From Paracoccus sp. S-4012 (GTDB taxonomy: Bacteria; Pseudomonadota; Alphaproteobacteria; Rhodobacterales; Rhodobacteraceae): a stretch of 64,000 nucleotides of DNA. Of this stretch, positions 9,265 to 15,982 are shown piece by piece. The notes beneath the pieces are model-generated. The model saw nothing but the letters and a program-made list of their open reading frames with translations, searched no databases and was not told the origin of the DNA. Within the stretch, counting starts at the first letter, position 1. The number at the start of each line of letters is the position of its first letter. The DNA is taken from contig NZ_WKKA01000004.1 of assembly GCF_009674885.1 (NCBI RefSeq), positions 1 to 64,000 of the forward strand, read 5' to 3'. The position numbers were made by a program, and so were the translations under genes.

Positions 9265-9612
9265 GTGGTTCGTGCTCAGTGTATAGAAGAGCAGACCACC
9301 GTCCCCAAACCGCTGCGCGCTTGGGCTGTGAGTGCAATCCGCGGCGAGATCAAGCGACCGCGCTACAAGGGAAAATATCCAGGAGCAACCCGATGGCGGG
9401 ATGTCCTAATCGTAGGGCTTATTGACACTATGGTTGAAGGCATGGGCCTGAATGCAACCAGCGGTATCCACGACGAACCTCGGAGTGCCTGCCACGCAGT
9501 AGCGGCAGCGTTCGTCGCGCTGCGGCAGCACCCGCAGAGTTACGAAGGCGTCGTGAAAATCTGGGCACGTCGGTCGGATCTTAGAGAGCGATCCATTCCG
9601 GAGCGTATGTAA
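9265..9612 (+). CDS. Hypothetical protein in the integration module
   Basis: A GTG opens a 115-residue frame; a TGA at 9253-9255 rules out a longer one. The sequence (LRAWAVSAIRGEIKRPRYKG, VLIVGLIDTMVEGMGL, SACHAVAAAFVALRQHP) looks like a folded helical protein, and the third codon positions are GC-rich as in neighbouring genes. No ribosome site is obvious, so the start is uncertain. I do not recognise a domain. It lies between the integrase pair and the AlpA gene. Confidence 0.45.
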   Translation: MVRAQCIEEQTTVPKPLRAWAVSAIRGEIKRPRYKGKYPGATRWRDVLIVGLIDTMVEGMGLNATSGIHDEPRSACHAVAAAFVALRQHPQSYEGVVKIWARRSDLRERSIPERM

Positions 9613-9695
9613 GACCACGGGCGAGTTCTTACTAATGAAGGGCGCAATTAGGTGCGCCAATCTAGCACCCAACGCAACCCGTTGGAGTGCATTGC

Positions 9696-9881
9696 ATGTC
9701 CCCCATCTACATCGCGGTCGCCCAGATTGCCGCTCGCTATGACGTCCACCCGTCTACCGTGTGGCGCTGGGCCAAGGTCGACCCGAACTTCCCGCAGCCG
9801 ATTACGCTGACGCCCGGCTGTACCCGCTGGAAGCTCTCTGATCTCGAAGCGTGGGAAGCAGCTCGGGCCGAAGCCATCTGA
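9696..9881 (+). CDS. AlpA-family excisionase-like regulator
   Basis: The 61-residue protein has the AlpA/MerR-like helix-turn-helix (IAARYDVHPSTVWRWAKVDPN, shown here in part, residues 9-29) followed by the short wing FPQPITLTPGCTRW and the closing LSDLEAW motif. I chose the ATG at 9696 because TTGGAG lies 9 bases upstream; an ATG three codons earlier has no such site. AlpA proteins act as excisionases or activate the integrase of P4-like elements, so this is the likely switch for excision of element 2. Confidence 0.85.
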   Translation: MSPIYIAVAQIAARYDVHPSTVWRWAKVDPNFPQPITLTPGCTRWKLSDLEAWEAARAEAI

Positions 9882-9991
9882 AACCGAACCGCCGCCCGGC
9901 AAAGGGCAGCGGCGCTGGTCGTTTCGGCTGTGTGGATGCTCCGAAGACTAGCGCAAAGCCCTCCCGCCCGAAAGGCTGAAGGAAATTCGCT

Positions 9992-10180
9992 ATGACCGAG
10001 CTTCATGGATTGGAGCGGGTTGAGCCCGTCGAGGGCCCCCACCCCACATTACCGTACATCGCGGCCCCACGGGAACTGCCAGCGATCGTTTGCCGCCCTG
10101 ACTGCGCGGAGTTTCAGGCGCCGAGCGCGGTCAGAGTCGGACCGCCGTCAGTCCTCCAGCTGGGTGGCTGCCGTGACTGA
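9992..10180 (+). CDS. Small hypothetical protein overlapping the primase start
   Basis: A 62-residue frame starts at ATG 9992 after GAAGGAAAT and stops at TGA 10178-10180, overlapping the probable GTG start of the primase at 10173. The proline-rich protein has several Cys residues but no recognised domain. The overlap suggests translational coupling with the primase. Confidence 0.4.
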   Translation: MTELHGLERVEPVEGPHPTLPYIAAPRELPAIVCRPDCAEFQAPSAVRVGPPSVLQLGGCRD

Positions 10181-11054
10181 TGCGCGCTCCTTGACCGCAG
10201 CGCTCGGCGGCAGGTGGCATGGCCGCTACGGACTGACCTGCTGTCCCGCGCATGCCGACCGCAACCCCAGCATGACTTTGGCGGACGGTAGCAACGGACA
10301 GCTGTTGCTCCACTGCAAGGCGGGCTGCGCCTTTCGCGACATCGTGGCCGCGCTGCGCCGCCGTGGCCTTCTAGACGCGCGAGATCGCCTCCCGCCGCCG
10401 GATCCTCACGAGATTGTTCGCCGCCACGCCGCGGATGAAGCCGCGGCCGCGAAGCGAGAGCGGCAGGCGCAGGCCATCTGGACCGAGGCGGTTCCGGTTA
10501 CGGGCACGCCTGCAGAGGCCTACCTGCGCGGGCGCGGCATCACTGGCGATCTGCCCAAGACACTGCGCTATCATCCCGAATGCTGGCACGGCGCAACTGC
10601 AAGCCGAATGCCGGCTATTGTGGCACGGGTCGATGGGCTCGAGCGGCTGGCCGTGCACCGGACTTACCTGCGCCTGGACGGACGCGGCAAGGCTGACGTG
10701 GCGCCGAACAAGGCCATGCTCGGCAGGGTGGCGGGCGGAGCGGTGCGCCTGGCCCACGGCGCAGGGCCGCTCGTGGTCGCCGAAGGCATCGAGACCGCGC
10801 TGAGCCTTGCATGTGGCCTGCTTCGCAGTCCGGCGATCGTGTGGGCGGCGCTGTCCGCCGGGGGCATGGCCAGGCTGTGCCTGCCGCATCCTCCGCACGA
10901 GTTGCTGATCGCGGCTGATGGCGACGATGCCGGCTGCGCGGCGGCCGAGGCGCTCGGGAAGCGAGCAGCAAGCCTTCGGTGGGTTGTCCGGCTGCGCACC
11001 GCGCCGGATGGGCGCGATTTCAACGATGTCCTGCGCGCAAGGAGGGGCTGCTGA
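10173..11054 (+). CDS. CHC2-type zinc-finger and Toprim primase of the replication module
   Basis: With the GTG start the protein has 293 residues. A zinc site is formed by Cys24, His27, Cys48 and Cys52 (CPAH...HCKAGC). The Toprim domain follows, with EGIETAL at 204-210 and ADGDDAG at 248-254 supplying the catalytic Glu and the D-x-D pair. Toprim primases of this form synthesise primers for plasmid and satellite-phage replication. The frame remains open upstream to 10005, but that part is an Arg/Ser-rich out-of-frame reading of the preceding small gene. The stop overlaps the next start in ATGA. Confidence 0.82.
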   Translation: MTDARSLTAALGGRWHGRYGLTCCPAHADRNPSMTLADGSNGQLLLHCKAGCAFRDIVAALRRRGLLDARDRLPPPDPHEIVRRHAADEAAAAKRERQAQAIWTEAVPVTGTPAEAYLRGRGITGDLPKTLRYHPECWHGATASRMPAIVARVDGLERLAVHRTYLRLDGRGKADVAPNKAMLGRVAGGAVRLAHGAGPLVVAEGIETALSLACGLLRSPAIVWAALSAGGMARLCLPHPPHELLIAADGDDAGCAAAEALGKRAASLRWVVRLRTAPDGRDFNDVLRARRGC

Positions 11055-12040
11055 TGGTGCACGCGATTAACACAACGTCCGAGCGTCCCGAGCTGCCCGA
11101 CGGGTTTCAGTTCCGGACCGACGGTCTCTATCGCTGCGTCCGCAGCGGCGGTGACGTGAAGTGGGAATGGTTCTGCTCGCCTCTCCAGGTTTTGGGACTG
11201 ACCCGCGATGCCGGCGGCGGCGGCTGGGGGACTTACGTGAAGGTCATCGACGGCGATGGTCAGGCACACTTCCGCGCCTTCCCTGCCCGCATGCTGGCGG
11301 GAGACGGTGCCGAGCTGCGGGGCGAGCTCCTGGACATGGGGCTGGTTCTGGCGCCCGGCCGGGAAAGCCGCGACGCCTTGGCGCGACTACTTTCGGCATG
11401 GCGGCCGCCGGTCCGGATCCTGACGACCGAACGGCTGGGCTGGAGCGACGCCTCCTGCACCGCCTTCGTCCTGGGAAATGGGTGTGTGCTCGGTGCGGGT
11501 CGTGTCGTGTTCCAGCGCGAGGCGCCCATACCTGCTGCGGCTGCCCTGCGCTCCGCGGGCAGCCTGGATGGCTGGCGCTCGCAGGTGGCGGCGCTCTGCG
11601 TGGGCAATCCCCTAATGTTGGTCGCTGTATCTCTGGCCTTCGCGGGTCCCGTGCTCGAGCCACTCGGCGCCGAAGGCGGCGGGTTGCATCTGCGCGGCGC
11701 CTCGTCGCGTGGGAAGTCCACCATCCTGCGGGCAGCAGGCTCTGTGTGGGACGACAGCCGGCTCGAGCAGACCTGGCGCGCCACCACCAACGGGCTCGAG
11801 GGCATCGCCAGCGCCTGCAACTCTACCCTGCTGCTGCTCGACGAGCTCGGCGAGGCGCACGGGTCCGCCGTCGGCGAGGCGGTCTACATGCTGGCAAACG
11901 GGCAGGGAAAAACGCGGGCGAAGCGCACGGGCGTCGCACGTGCGACGCAGCGGTGGCGGCTCATGGCGCTGTCTACGGGCGAGGTGGGCCTCCGCGACAA
12001 AATGGCCGAAGCGGACCGGCGGGAGACGGCCGCGGCATGA
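11054..12040 (+). CDS. DUF927-domain ATPase
   Basis: The start overlaps the primase stop (ATGA) and has AAGGAGGGG upstream. The 328-residue product carries the DUF927 region with a Walker A motif GASSRGKST at 215-223 and an acidic Walker B-like LLLLDELGEA near residue 260. Proteins of this kind are superfamily helicase-like ATPases found next to primases in integrated elements. It is shorter than many DUF927 proteins, which run to 500 residues or more; the missing C-terminal part may be supplied by the ATPase gene that overlaps its end. Confidence 0.78.
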   Translation: MVHAINTTSERPELPDGFQFRTDGLYRCVRSGGDVKWEWFCSPLQVLGLTRDAGGGGWGTYVKVIDGDGQAHFRAFPARMLAGDGAELRGELLDMGLVLAPGRESRDALARLLSAWRPPVRILTTERLGWSDASCTAFVLGNGCVLGAGRVVFQREAPIPAAAALRSAGSLDGWRSQVAALCVGNPLMLVAVSLAFAGPVLEPLGAEGGGLHLRGASSRGKSTILRAAGSVWDDSRLEQTWRATTNGLEGIASACNSTLLLLDELGEAHGSAVGEAVYMLANGQGKTRAKRTGVARATQRWRLMALSTGEVGLRDKMAEADRRETAAA

Positions 12041-13425
12041 ACGTCTTTGCCACCTTGGGCGCGCAGAGCGCGGCCAACCGCGCCGATATTGGCTTCCGCC
12101 CGCAATCCCGCCTCTCCGGCCGGCCCGCCGACCTCGCCCACGCGCTGCGGCCACTGTATAGCCTTCACCCGGTGCTGTCGTCGCGCTACGTGGTCAAGGG
12201 CTGGCTGGATCGCGGCGCGCTGTCCGTCCTCTACGGCGAAAGCAACGTCGGCAAGACCTTCCTTGCCTTGGATCTGGCGATGCACGTCGCGGCCGGGATG
12301 GACTGGCACGGACATCGCGTCCCCTCAGGGGAGAGATGGGCTGGGCCGGTGATCTACATCGCCGGCGAGGGCGGCACGGGCCTGCACAACCGCGTCGAGG
12401 CGATCCGCTGCGAGAACCCTGAGCTGATGGAGCACATCGGAAACGGCGGCGACTTCCTGCTGCTGCCTGTGGCGGTGGACCTCTGCACCAGCGAAGACGC
12501 CGACCATCTGCTGCAGGTCATAAAGAGCAGCATGGACACCATGCCTGCGCTGATCGTGGTGGACACGCTGGCACGCACCATGGGCAACGGCGATGAGAAT
12601 GCCGCGAAGGACATGGGCCAGTTCGTCCGCAGCGTGGACCGACTGCGAGTCGAGACCGGTGCACATGTCATGGTGATCCACCACAGTGGCAAGGATGCAT
12701 CCAAGGGCGCACGCGGGTCGGGCAGCCTGCGCGCGGCGGCGGACACCGAGATTGAGCTGACGCGCAGCGATGGCGTCGTCATCGCCAGAGCACGCAAGCA
12801 GCGCGACATGCCCTGCGACGGCGCCTTTGCCTACCGCCTCAAGAACGTGTTCCTCGGCTTTGATGAGGACGGCGACGCGGTTACGTCGGCAGTGGTCGAG
12901 CCCGCTGAGATCGAGAAGGCGGACAAGCGGAGAAGGGCATCCGGACGGACGGAGGCCGCACTGTCCGCGCTGTCCAATGCGCTGGCCGAGGGTGGCAGAA
13001 TCATCAACTCGCCTGACCTGCCCAGCGTCCCCGTAGTCGAAGTCAAAACGTGGCGGACCTATTGGGCCCGCCTCGGCCTGACAGATAGTGATGACCCGCA
13101 GACCAAGGGGCGGACCTTCCGGCGACACCGCGATGCTCTGATAGCCCAGGACCTTGTCCGCGTCTCGGACGACTTCGTCTGGCGATTGGACACACCCCGA
13201 ACGGACAAGGCAGACACACAGCCGGTAGCCGCTGTCAGAGCGGACAAGGCGGACATGGCCGTAGCCGAGACGCGACATGATGTCTCACCGAACCATGCCC
13301 TCAGAGGGCAACTCCCTGCCTACGCGGAACACCAGCAAATGTTGGCAACGGACAAGGCGGACAGGCAACGGACACAGGCGGACATGTCCGCGCCGCAGAC
13401 GGACGGACACGGACACCCCCTATAA
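12037..13425 (+). CDS. RepA-like AAA ATPase (hexameric replicative helicase type)
   Basis: ATG 12037 overlaps the DUF927 stop in ATGA. The 462-residue protein has Walker A GESNVGKT at 67-74, Walker B LIVVDTLAR at 172-180 and HHSGKDASKGARGSGSLR near 210, which place it with RSF1010 RepA-like and AAA_25 ATPases. These are ring helicases that unwind plasmid origins. The last 80 residues contain repeated D-K-A-D units matching DNA-level repeats. Primase, DUF927 and this ATPase form a compact replication operon with overlapping genes. Confidence 0.85.
   Translation: MNVFATLGAQSAANRADIGFRPQSRLSGRPADLAHALRPLYSLHPVLSSRYVVKGWLDRGALSVLYGESNVGKTFLALDLAMHVAAGMDWHGHRVPSGERWAGPVIYIAGEGGTGLHNRVEAIRCENPELMEHIGNGGDFLLLPVAVDLCTSEDADHLLQVIKSSMDTMPALIVVDTLARTMGNGDENAAKDMGQFVRSVDRLRVETGAHVMVIHHSGKDASKGARGSGSLRAAADTEIELTRSDGVVIARARKQRDMPCDGAFAYRLKNVFLGFDEDGDAVTSAVVEPAEIEKADKRRRASGRTEAALSALSNALAEGGRIINSPDLPSVPVVEVKTWRTYWARLGLTDSDDPQTKGRTFRRHRDALIAQDLVRVSDDFVWRLDTPRTDKADTQPVAAVRADKADMAVAETRHDVSPNHALRGQLPAYAEHQQMLATDKADRQRTQADMSAPQTDGHGHPL
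13202..13385 (+). repeat. Four CGGACAAGGCGGACA-like direct repeats in the 3' end of the ATPase gene
   Basis: Copies lie at 13202-13217 (one mismatch), 13241-13256, 13349-13364 and 13369-13385 (one extra base). A related piece, GGCGGACAAGCGG, occurs near 12919. Each copy encodes T-D-K-A-D or a relative. The repeats point the same way with uneven spacing, so they may be coding repeats only, but they could also serve as initiator-binding iterons of this replication module. Confidence 0.5.
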
Positions 13426-13549
13426 GGGGTGTCCTTGGCCCGTCTGCGACCGCCCGTCCGAGCGGCGCAGAGTCCGGCAACCCGCCACACCCTCCTTCAC
13501 CTGCAACGGCTCTGCCCAACACGGATGCATTTGACCCGGAGATGTGGCG

Positions 13550-13810
13550 ATGAGCGAAACCTGTCCCGGGACCTGTGAGCTCGTTTCTTCTCTGGAGCGG
13601 GCAAGGCTCTGCTCCTCGGCGCTTGAAAGGAGTGCCGAGTTCTTCGCGGAGACCACCCATTGCCGCTCCATCGGCCATCCTCGAGCAGGGCAGACCTACG
13701 CCCCCGATCGTGCCCGACGCGTCAATTCCGCTTCCCGACGCGAGCAGCAATACCAGCGCAGTCTGAACTGTCGGAACTGTCCAAGCGATTCTCGACGGAG
13801 ACCATCATGA
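13550..13810 (+). CDS. Possible small protein after the replication ATPase
   Basis: ATG 13550 with CCGGAG upstream opens 86 codons. The first 40 residues (MSETCPGTCELVSSLERARL...) look protein-like, with Cys5 and Cys9, but the C-terminal half is Arg/Ser-rich and overlaps the next start. It may be a frameshifted remnant. The stretch 13426-13549 before it holds nothing I can identify. Confidence 0.3.
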   Translation: MSETCPGTCELVSSLERARLCSSALERSAEFFAETTHCRSIGHPRAGQTYAPDRARRVNSASRREQQYQRSLNCRNCPSDSRRRPS

Positions 13811-14190
13811 CGAACAGAGCGCGAGTCCCCAGCGCGACAGCACAAGTACCCACCGCCGCCTTCGCGGAACACACCACCGAGGAGCAGAAGGCCTTCATCT
13901 GCAGCATCCTGACCGACTACTTCGGCGAGGAGCCCGCGGAGATGCTGTTCGCCTATCTGGCCCACTGCGGGATTCCGATCCATGCCATCCGCTCGGCGCA
14001 CGACATCGTCCCGGCATTCCTCGGCCTCTATCGCATCCGCCCCGGCGCCTACGACGTGGATGCGGCCTTCAAGCACCTGCGCTGGTGGCCTCCGATCGCC
14101 GCGCGCATCGCCGAGCTGGAGGCGGAAGCCGAAGCAGAGACACAAGCAGACGCGGAACCCGCAGCGGAGACTTTGACACGTGATTTGTGA
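13807..14190 (+). CDS. Hypothetical protein of the replication module
   Basis: The start follows ACGGAGACCATC and the product has 127 residues. The middle (TEEQKAFICSILTDYFGEEP, FAYLAHCGIPIHAIRSAH, AYDVDAAFKHLRWWPPIAAR) is predicted helical and globular. The tail is an Ala/Glu repeat. I do not recognise the family. It overlaps the following gene by 11 bases and is probably cotranscribed with it. Confidence 0.6.
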   Translation: MTNRARVPSATAQVPTAAFAEHTTEEQKAFICSILTDYFGEEPAEMLFAYLAHCGIPIHAIRSAHDIVPAFLGLYRIRPGAYDVDAAFKHLRWWPPIAARIAELEAEAEAETQADAEPAAETLTRDL

Positions 14191-14623
14191 CGGCAAGGCG
14201 ACCCGCAACATCCGCAGATTCTGGTGCAAGGATATCGGCGCGCTCATCGTCGATGGCGTGCGGATCCCGATCGTGCGCACCTGCGGGCCGCTCGGGGGCA
14301 TGCGCAACTGGTGGCTCTGCCCGCAGTGCGGGCGCCGCTGCGAACTGCTCTATGGCGAAACCTACATCTGCCGGATCTGCGCCAAGGGCCGCTACCGCTC
14401 GGAACTGGCCTCGCCGCGCGAGCGCAAGCTGCTCAAGGCATTCAAGATCCGTGAGCGTCTCGGCCAGACGTCAGGCGGCATTATTGCGCCATTCCCAGCC
14501 AAGCCGAAGTACATGCACTGGAACACGTACCTCCGCACCCGAGCCGAAGCCGAGCAGAACGAGCTACGCATCCTTCAGGACGAGCTGGCCGATCTGAAGC
14601 GCACATCGAAGGTCAGGCGGTAA
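14180..14623 (+). CDS. Zinc-ribbon hypothetical protein
   Basis: A GTG start inside the preceding gene opens 147 codons. The product begins MICDGKATRNIRRFWCKDIG and carries a zinc ribbon CPQC...CRIC at about residues 48-68 (WWLCPQCGRRCELLYGETYICRIC, given here only by its ends). A basic helical tail follows (EAEQNELRILQDELADLKR). Proteins of this shape recur in alphaproteobacterial integrated elements. DNA or RNA binding is plausible; the exact role is unknown. Confidence 0.6.
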   Translation: MICDGKATRNIRRFWCKDIGALIVDGVRIPIVRTCGPLGGMRNWWLCPQCGRRCELLYGETYICRICAKGRYRSELASPRERKLLKAFKIRERLGQTSGGIIAPFPAKPKYMHWNTYLRTRAEAEQNELRILQDELADLKRTSKVRR

Positions 14624-15051
14624 CTTTGCTCGGCGAAACCACCTGAAGGAGTAGCCTGAAGTGTCAGGCTTCAGATCTAGGAGTGCTTCCCGTCGCGCCG
14701 GTCAGAGGAGAGCTCGGCGAGGCTGACGCGGTCGATGGTATTCTCGCTAAGGTCCAGCACGGTGTCGTCGCGGAACTTGTTCACTCCGATTTCCAAGATC
14801 GGCACCGGCGCCGCGTGCCGAACCAGACGAATGCAATCGCATCAAAGACGAAGGTTATCGGCGTCGGCGCCGCCGTCAACAGGTCGTCTCGGCCGGATCG
14901 ATCCGGTCGGCGTCGCCAATTCCTTCGATCCGGTCGCGGCGGCCGGACCTGTAAACCCGCATACGCGCCCTGGCCGACACTTCGTCGTTGACCGACGACC
15001 CGTCCGAGACGACCTTTGGACAAGCGCAGGAGGAGGTAGAGGAGCAAGGCG
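14624..15051. other. Gene-free stretch with a short perfect hairpin
   Basis: No convincing gene. A perfect 7-bp stem with an AGTG loop (AGCCTGA...TCAGGCT, 14653-14670) stands just after the zinc-ribbon gene and may end its transcript, although no T-run follows. On the minus strand 14686-14862 a 58-codon start-less frame (containing KFRDDTVLDLSENTIDRVS) looks protein-like and may be a gene fragment. Confidence 0.35.
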
Positions 15052-15270
15052 ATGACCCTGTTGAGCGTGAAGGCAGCGATCCGCGACCACTGGAAGCAGT
15101 ATCACCGGAAGGCGGTGAAGGGCTGGAGCCCGGAGGAACTCGACCGGCAGGCGGAAGCGCGGGCACGGATGGTGATGGACGAGGCCGCGACATTCCGGGC
15201 GATGGGCCTGGATCCGCTCCAGGCCGAGGGCGAGGCAATGCGGACGACGGGCTACGTCGGCCCGGCGTAA
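15052..15270 (+). CDS. Small helical hypothetical protein
   Basis: ATG 15052 is preceded by AGGAGGTAGAGGAGCAAGGCG, giving a good ribosome site. The 72-residue product (AIRDHWKQYHRKAVKGWSPE, ELDRQAEARARMVMDEAAT) is almost entirely charged helix. No family is recognised. It stands alone, with gene-free DNA on both sides. Confidence 0.5.
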   Translation: MTLLSVKAAIRDHWKQYHRKAVKGWSPEELDRQAEARARMVMDEAATFRAMGLDPLQAEGEAMRTTGYVGPA

Positions 15271-15982
15271 CCGATACCCCGCCGCCGGCACCAACCCCGG
15301 CAACTTCCACATCGGCCCCAGGTTCGGGCTCGGCAAGGGCAGTTCTTCGTGCCTAGTTTTCATGGTAACGTGGTCAAGACTATCGCCGACATTCTCCATA
15401 TGGGCGCGTCCCGGTAAGCCGGGACCAGGCTTTAGCTCCAACCGCTGAAGCGGTTTCCACCCTAGCCGCGCGTGCGCGTCTCGGCCCATGCGGGTGACGA
15501 TCCTTCGCGCGGGAGCTGCGGAACCGGCGCCTGACCGACCAAAGCGTCGACAGGCAACCGCCGTAACCTACCCACCTTGGCATGCAATGTGTAGGACACC
15601 GTAGTGCGTGCCCGCTCCGAAGAAGTGCGGCATCAGCGAACGGCTGCCAAGCAACACACCCTGTCATCGCATGCCCAGAGGCCCCGCGAAGCCCGCCGAT
15701 CGGCGCGTCCTAACTCGACCATAACCACCCATCACCTAAAACCCGGATCCCAAGAGCGAGCATGAGCTTCAACGAATCAACATCATACTATATGCTTCCG
15801 GCCACAGCGTGAAAACAAACACGGAAGCCAACGTGCTCGGCAACACCACCAAGGTCTCCGTGACTATGTCTAACTAAGTGTCCGGCCAAAACAGGGATCA
15901 GTTCAACCATGACTCACGTGTCAGGACATCTGAGTTAACGCGGGCATGCAGATCTCAGGCCACAGTACGCTTTGGAGGTCAT
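15271..15982. other. Gene-free stretch upstream of the ankyrin/peptidase gene
   Basis: No coding frame is convincing on either strand. GC content drops visibly after about 15720, marking the left border of the AT-richer block that holds the next gene. The border of this foreign block and the promoter of the next gene should both lie between 15700 and 15980. I see no clear inverted repeats or IS ends. Confidence 0.45.

Noticed and set aside
10005..10172. N-terminal extension of the primase frame
   Set aside because: The residues are Arg/Ser-rich and match the shifted reading of the small gene 9992-10180. The zinc-finger domain starts just after GTG 10173.
14686..14862. Minus-strand frame containing KFRDDTVLDLSENTIDRVS
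   Set aside because: It looks protein-like, but it has no start codon, no ribosome site and only 58 codons. I mention it within the gene-free stretch and do not call a gene.
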